DNA of 64,000 bases from Ruminiclostridium cellulolyticum H10 (GTDB taxonomy: Bacteria > Bacillota > Clostridia > Acetivibrionales > DSM-1351), in NCBI RefSeq assembly GCF_000022065.1, contig NC_011898.1, forward strand, positions 3,661,501 through 3,725,500, written 5' to 3'. The stretch's first letter is position 1, and the number at the start of each line of letters is the position of its first letter. The notes beneath the pieces are model-generated. The model saw only the letters and a list, made by a program, of their open reading frames with translations. It did no database searches and was not told the DNA's origin. The position numbers and the translations under genes were made by a program. Of this stretch, positions 26,133 through 34,827 are shown piece by piece.

Positions 26133-28421
26133 CTAATATAAATCATCCTCTCTTCTTGAAATTGTTCTCCTTAAAAGATTCGGCTGCTGCTGTGGTTGCA
26201 TTACCTCGCATTGTTTCTGCCAATACTTCCAGCACTCGCTCCAAAGTTCTATTTTTTCTGCTTCCTTTTTGGTCGTTCTTTCGATTCTTTGTTTTTCTCT
26301 ATAGTCTCTTACCTTTTCGTTGTGTTTCTTATTGCCAAGACCAAGCATTGTGTTGAAATTCCATTTTGACAAATCCGGGGAATACATGATTGCCGGATTT
26401 TCCTTGGATGTAACCAGGCTGTATGGTCTGTCAATCTGAGCTATTTCGTTTGTCATTAGCAATGCTCTTCCTGTCAGATTTACACTTGCGGATGATGAGG
26501 GTGTTTGGTATTTACTGCTTTGACTGGATAGTGAATAGGTTGACACGGTGTAGTTTCCAAGCTTTTCTGATATTTCTTTGAGAGTTTCCGGTGAGTTTGT
26601 CTGCAAGTAATCCCATACCTGACAATTTCCTTTTATTGTTTTGGCAACCTTTTCATCGTACTTGCTTTCCAACTGAGCAAAGTCCTGAAGGAATAAATTG
26701 AATCTCATTCCCCTGCCTCCGCCGACTGTAAGTAGTGTGTCAAAGGAAGGTATGGCAGCAAAGTTTCCAAACTCATCAAGTATAAAGTTTACTCTGTTTT
26801 TAAGACGTCCTCCCCTGCCATCACTTTCATTTACCAGCTGAATGTAATGTTGCAGGACAAGTAATGATGCAATGCTGTAATATGTTGTTCGTTCATCCGG
26901 AAGAACCATAAACAGTGCTGTCTTTTTTCTGCCGAGGTCTTTTGGATTGTAGTCGCTTGCCATGGTCATTGCGTTTATGTAGCTTGATGTAAAGAGTTTC
27001 AGTGTAGTTAGTGCCGCAGTATAAAAGCTTCCCCTTGTTCTCTCAGGAGCTATTTCAGATATGGCTACCAGTGGCTTGGCAGGATGATTGTCCGGCAATT
27101 CTTTGACATATTCCACTATGGGAATATTCTTTCCAATGGGCTTGCACATTTCAGCTATAAAGTAATACACATTGGTCAAGGTCTGGTACTTTCTACGTTC
27201 GCCCTCTCTGTTGTCATATACAACCGACATTATGGCACAGGCTATTGTTGAAGCTTCACCATTGTTCCATATCTTTTCACCTTTTGCATCTCCAACCAGG
27301 ATACCGACTAAATCCCATACACACTCTGTTGCCTTGGGTATGTTATCTTCATCTATGGCATCAATTATTGGCTGTAAAAGGTTGTACCTATCGCTTTTCA
27401 AAGGATTTTTGAAGTCTAGGATTATAACGTTGTATCCCAGCCTTTTTAAAAAAGTTCCCGTATATTGGTTCAATTCTCCCTTTAAATCGGATATAATCAT
27501 ACTTTCTCCTGCCAGAGCTAAAAAACAAATACTTTGTATTACCAGAGTTCTACTTTTACCTGAACGTGTTGCTCCTATTCCAAGTAAATGCGTATCATCA
27601 CCAATATAGTAGAACAGCTCCTTTCCTCCACGAAGTTTTTTCATTCCAATAACCAGTCCGCCGGAACTGAAGCATTGGGTATCGGCAATCGTTTCAATAC
27701 TATCTGTTTTTATTTCAGCAGTCGAATCTGCCTCTTTTGAAACATCAAATTCACAATCAAACAAATCGGCGAGCTTGTCAATCTTCCTCTGTTCCTTTAT
27801 TTGCCATATACTCGGGAAGTACTTTCTAAGCATTTCATCATAGTATAGTCTGTGTTTACCTCGGAGTATATGCCTTTTTTCTTCCGGCAGCACCTTATCC
27901 ACAAGCCATTTAATATACTGAAAATGCAACTTCTTATGCTCCTGTTTATCTTCCTTGTCAATAACATGCTTTTTTGCTATAGCCCTATCCTTTTTACCAG
28001 CCGCTATCAGAGCTTTGTAAAATTCATCTTTATGATTTATAACAGCAGTATCAAAGGCTTTTGCTTTTTCCTTTTCAGTCATCCACCTGGCTGATCCGAA
28101 CTGGTTTTGACCTGCGGCTACCGGTGTATATATCTTTGGAGTTATACATTGCAGCTTACTGATATAGTTTCTGCTGTAACTGACCATAAGTGACGCTGCG
28201 AGACAGAAGGATAATCCCTCAAAGCATAAAAAAAGCAGTCGGTGTTTTTTGACTGTTTTTATACTTTCGATACATTCTTTTATAGGGTAAAATGTTGGTG
28301 CTCTGTCAGCTCCTAGCAGTATTTTATGAAATGCCATTGAGGCAAATACACAGAACACTGACAGTACTATAAATACAAAAAATACAGTGGCGTACTGTAT
28401 TTTCAAATGTCTGTTGTGCAT
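26133..28421 (-). CDS. virD4: VirD4/TraG type IV coupling protein
   Basis: A 762-residue coupling ATPase. Two N-terminal membrane spans (about 7-33 and 66-88), Walker A GATRSGKSRT near residue 284, SDLKGELNQYTG, and Walker B NFILDEFGNFAAIPS near residue 550. A Q-rich tail ends the protein. VirD4/TraG links the relaxosome to the secretion channel. ATG 28421 is chosen because AAGGAGG lies ahead of it. It lies 24 bases downstream of the relaxase gene, the expected partner. Confidence 0.95.
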   Translation of the reverse strand: MHNRHLKIQYATVFFVFIVLSVFCVFASMAFHKILLGADRAPTFYPIKECIESIKTVKKHRLLFLCFEGLSFCLAASLMVSYSRNYISKLQCITPKIYTPVAAGQNQFGSARWMTEKEKAKAFDTAVINHKDEFYKALIAAGKKDRAIAKKHVIDKEDKQEHKKLHFQYIKWLVDKVLPEEKRHILRGKHRLYYDEMLRKYFPSIWQIKEQRKIDKLADLFDCEFDVSKEADSTAEIKTDSIETIADTQCFSSGGLVIGMKKLRGGKELFYYIGDDTHLLGIGATRSGKSRTLVIQSICFLALAGESMIISDLKGELNQYTGTFLKRLGYNVIILDFKNPLKSDRYNLLQPIIDAIDEDNIPKATECVWDLVGILVGDAKGEKIWNNGEASTIACAIMSVVYDNREGERRKYQTLTNVYYFIAEMCKPIGKNIPIVEYVKELPDNHPAKPLVAISEIAPERTRGSFYTAALTTLKLFTSSYINAMTMASDYNPKDLGRKKTALFMVLPDERTTYYSIASLLVLQHYIQLVNESDGRGGRLKNRVNFILDEFGNFAAIPSFDTLLTVGGGRGMRFNLFLQDFAQLESKYDEKVAKTIKGNCQVWDYLQTNSPETLKEISEKLGNYTVSTYSLSSQSSKYQTPSSSASVNLTGRALLMTNEIAQIDRPYSLVTSKENPAIMYSPDLSKWNFNTMLGLGNKKHNEKVRDYREKQRIERTTKKEAEKIELWSECWKYWQKQCEVMQPQQQPNLLRRTISRREDDLY

Positions 28422-28445
28422 GAATATTTTTCCTCCTTGCACTAT

Positions 28446-29660
28446 TTATTTTTCAATATCCCAACCGGTTGATTCCATTTCCTTTGCTTTTTCCTTTCTG
28501 GCTTGCTTTGAAAGGTCACCACCCATAACATGCTTACTGGATATACGATTCTTTCTATTATTTTTTGTAAGCCTTGCCAGTGCTGAGAAAATTTCTGTTA
28601 CCAACTGTTCTGTCGCCCGTTCTCTTATACCGGCTTCAAACTCTTCATTTTTTATATTCCACTCCTTTTTAATAAATTTCCTTACAAGCCCCAAAAGCTT
28701 GTTTGCGATAATCTTCTCAGCCTCCTTTTCATATTCATCAGCTTTTGCATCCAGTTCCATTTCATTAGATGAATATATTCTGGCAATATCCAGCTTTGAT
28801 TCAACATACTCTGAAATGGCTTCCTGTAGGTTTTCATCTATGTCAACCAGCTCTCTAACTAAAGAAATAAGCTTGTCCTTTACATCAGGTTTGAGATACT
28901 CAAACTTTAGTGAACCTTTTGGTATCTCTTTTCTTATTTCAAATAGCCTTTGAGCCAGGTATTTGCAAAATTGACTATTCGGTTTATCAAAGAAGAACTC
29001 TTCATTTGTCAAAGTTGAATATTCTCTCTTGCTCATTTTATCCAAATAGGTTTCAAACTCACCGGTCATCTCATTTGTAATTTCCCTAAGCAAGTACTTG
29101 TTCTGATCTCTTTTCTCATAATATTCTTTCAGCTCGTCCTCAAATATGTTCTTGACCAGTTTACCTCTGATCTTATCCGGCACTTTGGGATTGACCCAGT
29201 TTTTTTGTATCTCCTGACGTTCATCCCAGAAAACAATATGTACATGGGGATGGCTGGGTGTGTCATGAGCTGCAGCAACCCATTTGAAATCTGACATCTT
29301 TATGTTGTTTCCCTCTGCAATTATCCTGATTTGTTGTTTTATAAGTTCTTGCCATGCCTCTTTGGTTATTGGCTCTCCAACCTTTATTGCTGCATTTTCA
29401 GGAGAGAATGAAATTACTGCCCTGAAAATATTTTTTCTCTCTTCGGATCTTTTCTTAACTATATCCATTACATCCTTAATCTTATGTTTGACTTCGAGAG
29501 TGTCGGAATCATACAAATTACCAAACAGGCCATGCTTTTCTCCCTCATTTTTTATTACTCCGGGACGAGTACCAATGTACCTGATATGTTCGGCATTTTT
29601 ATTCGGTGTGCGAGTTTCATTTACCGGCTTAAACCACTGTTTATAGAAAACTGCTGACAA
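28446..29660 (-). CDS. MobP-type relaxase (resembles MobP3 group)
   Basis: A 404-residue relaxase. The N-terminal 40 residues hold NKNAEHIRYIGTRPG and KHGLFGN, which I associate with the MobP3 group of Firmicute relaxases. The metal-binding histidine motif reads HDTPSHPHVHIVFWD near residues 131-145. A long helical C-terminal half follows. Relaxases nick oriT and pilot the strand into the recipient. Start TTG 29660, after GAGGTG. The subgroup name is from memory of the motif. Confidence 0.88.
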   Translation of the reverse strand: MSAVFYKQWFKPVNETRTPNKNAEHIRYIGTRPGVIKNEGEKHGLFGNLYDSDTLEVKHKIKDVMDIVKKRSEERKNIFRAVISFSPENAAIKVGEPITKEAWQELIKQQIRIIAEGNNIKMSDFKWVAAAHDTPSHPHVHIVFWDERQEIQKNWVNPKVPDKIRGKLVKNIFEDELKEYYEKRDQNKYLLREITNEMTGEFETYLDKMSKREYSTLTNEEFFFDKPNSQFCKYLAQRLFEIRKEIPKGSLKFEYLKPDVKDKLISLVRELVDIDENLQEAISEYVESKLDIARIYSSNEMELDAKADEYEKEAEKIIANKLLGLVRKFIKKEWNIKNEEFEAGIRERATEQLVTEIFSALARLTKNNRKNRISSKHVMGGDLSKQARKEKAKEMESTGWDIEK

Positions 29661-29697
29661 ATTGAATCACCTCTTTATTGAATTTTGGGTACAAAAA

Positions 29698-29728
29698 ACC
29701 CCGTAGTCCCTTGGGTGGGGTACGGGGT
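29698..29728 (-). terminator. Terminator upstream of the relaxase gene
   Basis: ACCCCGTA / TACGGGGT arms around a 15-base loop, followed on the minus strand by T6. It ends transcription from the cargo patch before the relaxase/VirD4 unit. Confidence 0.75.
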
Positions 29729-29802
29729 ATAAACATAACTGGAAGTTCAAACGAATGAAAAGCACTAATATTATATAAAGTAAAATCTGAATAGATTGGT
29801 GG

Positions 29803-30522
29803 TTAGCTGCTAAAAAAACCACTAATCAAATCATTCTTACTATTCTCCCTGTACTTTGCTATATCTTCGGATGTTATGGATATTTCTATATCAGTTGAAA
29901 GAAAGGGATGTCTTACATGCAGAATATGATTATCACTCTTCTTCATATATTGCGATCTGACGTAATGCTCCTTAACACTAGCAACATAATCTAAAACAGC
30001 TGTATCAATAGGCTGCGTATTGTATGTTAAATAATAGTTTGCATTGGGCATATCCTCAATACTATAAAATACTGGATAAGGTGTTATATTTTCATTAATT
30101 TGTTTATTTGGCTTATCTGATATAAAAGCTGATTTTATTGAGCCCCAAGTTTTATCGCTTCTAACAAACACAATATGAACCATATGATTCTTAGGAAGTT
30201 CCAACAATACTACAGAATTTGATATTTTTGCTGATGATTTTCTTAATTCCGATTCTAATATCATGACGCTCTCAAAACATCTGTGCTTATTAAAATCATG
30301 AAAATCAGGAATTATACGTTTTAATATTATTTTTCCATTTTCTTTTATATGCATTTGGCCGTTGCTATACTGTTCATTGGGTGGATGTAAGGACAAATGG
30401 TAGTTGTTATTTTTCTTTCCATAATCAATATAGCACGCTCCATCTGGTTGGATTTTCAAAATTCTAATTAGAGAAACCAACCCCTCCTGATTCTTAACAC
30501 AGAAAGATATAGTCTTGTTCAC
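29803..30522 (-). CDS. Hypothetical protein beside the cyclase-like gene
   Basis: A 239-residue soluble protein. GTG 30522 is chosen because GGAGG lies seven bases upstream; a longer frame extends further but has no better site. It is beta-rich, with no membrane span or known motif (segments CYIDYGKKNNNYHLSLHPPN and VHIVFVRSDKTWGSIKSAF). It is AT-rich compared with the transfer genes and lies downstream of the cyclase-like gene on the same strand. I do not recognise it. Confidence 0.55.
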   Translation of the reverse strand: MNKTISFCVKNQEGLVSLIRILKIQPDGACYIDYGKKNNNYHLSLHPPNEQYSNGQMHIKENGKIILKRIIPDFHDFNKHRCFESVMILESELRKSSAKISNSVVLLELPKNHMVHIVFVRSDKTWGSIKSAFISDKPNKQINENITPYPVFYSIEDMPNANYYLTYNTQPIDTAVLDYVASVKEHYVRSQYMKKSDNHILHVRHPFLSTDIEISITSEDIAKYRENSKNDLISGFFSS

Positions 30523-30671
30523 AAGCTCGCCTCCACACTCTTTAACAGTAATCCTAAAAAAACATATAAATCCTTTTGAGTTTCCCATTATTGCTATAAC
30601 GACAAAAATCTTAAACTACCGATTATTAGCCAAATGCGAAGTATTAATAACTTTTTGGATTATATAAAAAG

Positions 30672-31367
30672 TTATTCTTTTCCATTTTTTTGAACAGGAA
30701 CAAAACATATTTTTTGTTCTAGGCCATCAATCATTTTCTTTAAAAGCCAATTATACTTAAATTTAATCCCTTCATCTGGACTATCAATATACTTACGTAT
30801 TACTTCCTCAAGCTTTTCTTTAATAAATTGACTAATATACATCAATTCACCTGATTCTGAATAGTAAAATTTAAAAATATCAAAATAAGCAAATCCATCA
30901 TCATCTAATTTCAAATCCCATTCTAGGCCAGTAAAATTATACTTATCTATGTCAGCTTTACTAATAATAACTCTTGGAACTTTTGCATACTTAGATTCTA
31001 GTTCATATGCTTTAACCATGGCTGGACCAAATACAACTGAATCTTTATGATATAATTCCCCGATTCCAACTCCGCCCCGACAAACGAAGCCATATTTAAG
31101 CAGTATCAGAACCAAATCTCTTATTTCTTGAAAAACTCTCATAAACATTGAATTGTGTATGGGATACGAAATAACTATTGAATCAGAAAATGTAGTTACT
31201 TCGCGAGACGAAATTTTCCCCGATTTATTCTCATAATTTTGTATTTCATAAACGGCTTGGTATATATTATTTAATACGTTTGTATTTTTACAGCTAATAT
31301 TAATTAAATTTTTAAAACCTAAAATATCCAAAAACAAAACTAGTCTATTTTCATATTTCAGTTCCAA
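30672..31367 (-). CDS. Class III nucleotidyl cyclase-like protein
   Basis: A 231-residue protein with the core of a class III (guanylate/adenylate) cyclase domain: RLVLFLDILGFKNL with metal Asp at residue 14, TTFSDSIVISYP with the second Asp at 62, and FVCRGGVGIGELYHKDSVVFG as the dimer strand. The 48-residue gap between the two Asp is close to that of known cyclases. Such small cyclases include the pyrimidine cyclases of Pycsar defence, but no TM or TIR effector lies next to it here. Start TTG 31367 after GGGGGA. The family call is moderate; the product nucleotide is unknown. Confidence 0.65.
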   Translation of the reverse strand: MELKYENRLVLFLDILGFKNLINISCKNTNVLNNIYQAVYEIQNYENKSGKISSREVTTFSDSIVISYPIHNSMFMRVFQEIRDLVLILLKYGFVCRGGVGIGELYHKDSVVFGPAMVKAYELESKYAKVPRVIISKADIDKYNFTGLEWDLKLDDDGFAYFDIFKFYYSESGELMYISQFIKEKLEEVIRKYIDSPDEGIKFKYNWLLKKMIDGLEQKICFVPVQKNGKE

Positions 31368-31518
31368 TCAGTTTTCCCCCTATGAATCCCAGCCCAATAT
31401 TGCTGATTTTTTCAGTGTCTCAAAATTAATATTACATTAAATATTGAACTCAACTTCCCAATATAGCCATAATGACAATTACTAATATAATTATACACGG
31501 CCTTCCTTTAATTTACAA

Positions 31519-32130
31519 TTATTTGTTAATCTTAAAACTTTTTCCTTCTCCTAATTTTCCAAGAAAAATATTGCCTAAATTTTCCCTGTCTCTATTTTTA
31601 TAATCAACAGGATCAATTGTTACAAGTTTACCGTTTGTATTTCCATTTCCCACGTAATACCCCTGATCCGAATCATCAGATATGTAACTAAGTAGGCTTT
31701 TTATATCAATTGTTTCTTTTTTATCGTTTTTACAGTCAGTCCCTTCCGTTTCTATTCTACATTTTATATCTAAGTTTTCTTCAAGCACTGACAGAAGGCT
31801 ATTCATAATTCTTTTTTGTAAAAAGTAGTCATAGTGTAATAATGAATATGTTTCATTACAAGCTCTTTGATATAATCTATCAACTAATGCTTCTCTTACA
31901 GGATCGATGTACGTCAAATATGAGAAATATCCCATATCAGTACTGGCACAAAATTTTCTATCCTGTCTACACTTTTTGTACTCATTGTAGAACTTTTCTA
32001 AAGCTTCCCTTGCCTCAAGATTCTTTTCCTCTGTACAATTATTTGACCAATCACTATTCCCATCCAATATTTTAGTCAAAAGCCTATATTTTTTTAAATA
32101 ATAACCGCTCCATTTATCTATTCTCTTCAT
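31519..32130 (-). CDS. Protein ending in a truncated VirB4-like P-loop
   Basis: A 203-residue protein. The first 150 residues are unrecognised and helical. The C-terminus reads DQGYYVGNGNTNGKLVTIDP and, a few residues later, IFLGKLGEGKSFKINK. This runs parallel to the region around Walker A of the VirB4 of this element (GYYLAK...VVVDP...MGVGGVGKSTAIK) but stops three residues after the motif. Start ATG 32130, with AAGGA 11 bases upstream. It looks like an N-terminal piece of a second VirB4-type ATPase joined to a new start, or a decayed gene. Confidence 0.6.
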   Translation of the reverse strand: MKRIDKWSGYYLKKYRLLTKILDGNSDWSNNCTEEKNLEAREALEKFYNEYKKCRQDRKFCASTDMGYFSYLTYIDPVREALVDRLYQRACNETYSLLHYDYFLQKRIMNSLLSVLEENLDIKCRIETEGTDCKNDKKETIDIKSLLSYISDDSDQGYYVGNGNTNGKLVTIDPVDYKNRDRENLGNIFLGKLGEGKSFKINK

Positions 32131-32211
32131 TTTTAATTCACTTCCTTAAATTTATAATTTTTTAGTTATAATTCTTGCTCTTAAATCTTTTAAAAATTGT
32201 AATACCCTACC

Positions 32212-32628
32212 TTAAGAATGTGCTTTAGTTCTCACCCTTCTTACGGCAATCAGGCAGAGGGTACCCAGTAACGGAGCTAAATACACATAGATATTTGTAT
32301 TTTCATAATATGCGGGGTAAGCAAAATACCCCAGATATACTGCTGTTAAAATAACATCACAGTGTATTTTTTTTACTAAATGTATTAGTGCGTTTAAAAG
32401 ACTCTGAAAACTTTCAGCTCTCAGACAAGCAACAACTAACCGGGTTAGCCCCGCAACAATAAGCAGAACCCCAAACACCCTGAATGTGTATGATATACCT
32501 AAATCGTTTATAAGTCCTATGTTTCCCCTGATTGAATACCAGCCCAGAAATACTAGCTGATAATAAAAAAGGAATCTACCATTTAGAATTGACTGATCCC
32601 ACTTGTACCTGAATTCCGAATATTTCAC
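32212..32628 (-). CDS. Hypothetical polytopic membrane protein
   Basis: A 138-residue protein with about four hydrophobic segments (FLFYYQLVFLGWY; FRVFGVLLIVAGLTRLVVACL; CDVILTAVYLGYFAYPAYY; YVYLAPLLGTLCLIAV). GTG 32628 is preferred because GGGGGTG lies six bases upstream; TTG 32643, overlapping the previous stop, is the alternative. It sits between the two VirB4-like fragments. Function unknown. Confidence 0.55.
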   Translation of the reverse strand: MKYSEFRYKWDQSILNGRFLFYYQLVFLGWYSIRGNIGLINDLGISYTFRVFGVLLIVAGLTRLVVACLRAESFQSLLNALIHLVKKIHCDVILTAVYLGYFAYPAYYENTNIYVYLAPLLGTLCLIAVRRVRTKAHS

Positions 32629-32643
32629 ACTCAGCACCCCCAA

Positions 32644-32841
32644 TCAACCCTGATAAATATCAAACGGATTAATCCTCTTATCCTTCAGACTAATTACCCT
32701 TTCTTTCATCAACTCAGTATATTCAGCCTCTGGATCAACTACTATAACCTTGCACCTATTAGATTTTTCTCTTTTTATATACTCTTTAACAGTTGTCACA
32801 TACCCAACTCCTGTTGAATTCTTTTTGTTTTCTGTTTCCAT
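32644..32841 (-). pseudogene. VirB4-like fragment (post-Walker A segment)
   Basis: A 65-residue frame, with its own ATG and a GGAG-type site. Its residues about 15-65 match the segment that follows Walker A in VirB4-type ATPases: VKEYIKREKSNRCKVIVVDP, then EAEYTEL and INPFDIYQG, parallel to IIIIDPESEYKEL...LNPLQI in the main VirB4. It ends where the ATPase core should continue. Together with the 203-residue neighbour it suggests remains of a second VirB4 with the pieces in swapped order. Confidence 0.55.
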
Positions 32842-32875
32842 CTTCTCACTCTCCTATTTCTTAAAAATAATGGCT

Positions 32876-33334
32876 TCACTTCACTCTCCTACTATCCTTA
32901 CCCACTTCCTCAGCCTGGCCCAAATACTGGTCAATCTCGACGTCCTTCTTCTTCATGTACTCAACACCAAGCCGTAAGCTTCTGTTAATCATTTCGTAGA
33001 AAGCTTCCTGATCCTCGTCACTTATCAGCTGGATTAGGCTTAAATTTGCATACATGGTTCCGGCTGATACCTTTCCTATTTTCATGAGCATTTTTACTAT
33101 TCTGTTTATTTGCGGTTCCAGTACTTCCTTTAGCTCCTTGTGAATGATTTCTGTAATAAAATCAATGTCATTTTTATACCCGTCAACTGCCAGACCCTTT
33201 TCAACAAATTCCCTGACTATATCTGAAACGGATACACTTCTGACAGCTGCAAGTTTTTTCATATCTTCTATACTTTTGGCTTTAAACCTAATTGACCTTT
33301 TTAACTCCTCCGGATTGGTTTTCCTTTTAACCAC
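32876..33334 (-). CDS. Ribbon-helix-helix protein, likely relaxosome accessory (MobC-like)
   Basis: A 152-residue protein. The N-terminal 50 residues form a ribbon-helix-helix motif (ELKRSIRFKAKSIEDMKKLA then VSVSDIVREFVEKGLA), followed by helical regions. GTG 33334 is chosen because AGGAGG lies six bases upstream; the longer frame is unlikely. It is the first gene after the inverted-repeat cluster proposed as oriT, the usual place for a MobC-type accessory protein that helps the relaxase bind. The oriT link is inferred. Confidence 0.7.
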   Translation of the reverse strand: MVKRKTNPEELKRSIRFKAKSIEDMKKLAAVRSVSVSDIVREFVEKGLAVDGYKNDIDFITEIIHKELKEVLEPQINRIVKMLMKIGKVSAGTMYANLSLIQLISDEDQEAFYEMINRSLRLGVEYMKKKDVEIDQYLGQAEEVGKDSRRVK

Positions 33335-33499
33335 TTTACACCTCCTGACAAAACAAAAGCTGCAGCATTGTGCCACAGCAACATAGTTTACTTTACATAT
33401 ATTTATTTAAATTTTAATTACTTTCAAACTTTATATATTCCTATTCCCAACCACTTTTAACTTCATCCTTCAAAACCCGCACTATATGAGCATTACACC

Positions 33500-33696
33500 T
33501 TTGCTGTCACCCTTTTGTCACCCATAAATTACAACGTCACCCGTTGCCAACTCTGTTGGCAAGCTGTATACCGTCGGGTGTGTCACCCGACTATTCCTGC
33601 CGTACATAACCGCCCCAAAAAGGTGCGGTTTTTTGTACGGAAATCGGGGGATTCTCCCCCATGCCCCCTGTTTTTTCAGAGTAAAACTCTGAAAAA
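33500..33696. other. Candidate oriT: dense inverted and direct repeats
   Basis: A non-coding stretch with four GTCACCC direct repeats (33506, 33517, 33536, 33582) and several inverted repeats: TTGCCAA/TTGGCAA (33544-33562), GTCGGGTG/CACCCGAC (33573-33591), nested CCGTACA-AACCGC / GCGGTT-TGTACGG (33600-33640), GGGGGA/TCCCCC (33646-33660) and an 11-bp perfect hairpin (33672-33696). It lies between the primase-like unit and the ribbon-helix-helix gene. Such clusters typify transfer origins; the nick site cannot be read from sequence alone. It could also bind ParB. Confidence 0.55.
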
Positions 33697-33752
33697 TGAT
33701 ACTGAAAAAGAAATATTTTTGAGTAATTTTCATGTCCACCTCGGTATTTTAA

Positions 33753-33789
33753 AGAAGGCTGCTGGAAATCTCATCTCCAACAGCCTTCC
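33753..33789 (-). terminator. Terminator of the par/primase operon
   Basis: On the minus strand, GAAGGCTGTTGGA and its imperfect complement TCCAGCAGCCTTC form a long stem followed by TTT and an A/T-rich run, eight bases after the primase-like stop. Confidence 0.7.
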
Positions 33790-33796
33790 ATCTTGT

Positions 33797-34819
33797 TTAT
33801 AAAGCTGCCTCAAGTTCTTCATTATTCCCCATCATAAGTTGTAAACGGTCTTCTTCATGCCTGTTCTTTAAATCCTGTTGTACAAGTCGTATATTTAGCA
33901 GATCTTCATTCCAATCCTTTGCAAGGGGTTTTTCTATAGTTGTGTTATAACCTAGTTTTGCATATTTTTCTGCGTACTTGTTAGCTGCTTCTTGACCCCA
34001 GTTTGGTGCAGGGCTTCCGTTAGAAAACTTTGCTTCATCATCATTATCCAATGCAAATGTTATATTTTTTATTTCTGGATGCCGTTTTAGGTAACCTGTC
34101 AATGCATTATCAGAGAGACAACCCAATGCTATCCTGTGTTCTTTTTTCCACCCCATGCCAAGACTTTTGTATATACTTGCATGACTTATTGCATCTATTG
34201 CAGCTTCGTACACTGTTAGGCTGTCTCCTTTGCCTTCCATCTCGAAACAATAGTTCATATTACTTCCCGGTACAACTCCTTTGAATGATAAGCCGGTTAC
34301 TGTTCCACGCTGGAATGCCTGCCTTGCTTCGCCATTTTCATCATACCCTACAAATACAATATTATGATGAGGCAGACTTTCATATATTTTTTTCTTGTAA
34401 ACAAGATCGGCTACTATATCCTTATCCAACCCTCTAGTTTTTATCAGATATGCAAATAATCTCTTGTACTGACTGGCTTTATCCGGAAGTTTGAATTCTA
34501 CCTGCTTTTTTTCTATCGGTTTATGCTGTTTTAAGCTCGCTTCTTGAGTTTGTTGCATTTCTCCGTCACCAATAAGGTATTTCATAGAATCCAGCCAACT
34601 TTTATTTTCAGTAAACATCAAAAACTGGATGGGACCCCCTCCACGTTCAGCAGCCCAGCAATAGAATGAGTTCTTGGCATCATCGATATATAGGCCTCCA
34701 TGGTTCTTGATATGATAGTTTGAACCACGTTTTTCAGGATTATATCCAAGCTGCTTTGCCAACTCGTATATGCTGACATGATTCGCTCGATAAATTTGTT
34801 CATTTGTAAATCTTTTCAT
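33797..34819 (-). CDS. Toprim primase-like protein (CHC2/DUF3991 type)
   Basis: A 340-residue protein. The N-terminal 75 residues resemble a degenerate zinc-binding CHC2 domain (YHIKNHGGLYIDDAKNSFYC, WAAERGGGPIQFLMF). A Toprim domain follows, with LTVYEAAIDAIS and FALDNDDEAKF providing the acidic residues. This matches DUF3991/Toprim proteins common in ICEs and plasmids, which probably prime synthesis of the complementary strand. ATG 34819, after GGGAG and nine bases past the ankyrin stop, is chosen over GTG 34831. Confidence 0.82.
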   Translation of the reverse strand: MKRFTNEQIYRANHVSIYELAKQLGYNPEKRGSNYHIKNHGGLYIDDAKNSFYCWAAERGGGPIQFLMFTENKSWLDSMKYLIGDGEMQQTQEASLKQHKPIEKKQVEFKLPDKASQYKRLFAYLIKTRGLDKDIVADLVYKKKIYESLPHHNIVFVGYDENGEARQAFQRGTVTGLSFKGVVPGSNMNYCFEMEGKGDSLTVYEAAIDAISHASIYKSLGMGWKKEHRIALGCLSDNALTGYLKRHPEIKNITFALDNDDEAKFSNGSPAPNWGQEAANKYAEKYAKLGYNTTIEKPLAKDWNEDLLNIRLVQQDLKNRHEEDRLQLMMGNNEELEAAL

Positions 34820-34827
34820 TTTCAGTA

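Noticed and set aside
30672-31367. Calling a complete Pycsar system
   Set aside because: The cyclase-like domain is visible, but no TM, TIR or cyclic-nucleotide-binding effector is recognisable next to it, so only a possibility is reported.
33500-33700. CRISPR array from the GTCACCC repeats
   Set aside because: Repeats are only seven bases, unevenly spaced (11, 19 and 46 bases) and part of inverted repeats; no cas genes nearby.
33515-33802. Plus-strand 95-codon frame and minus-strand 73-codon frame over the repeat cluster
   Set aside because: Both run through the inverted repeats and terminator of the candidate oriT, lack ribosome sites and encode low-complexity sequence.
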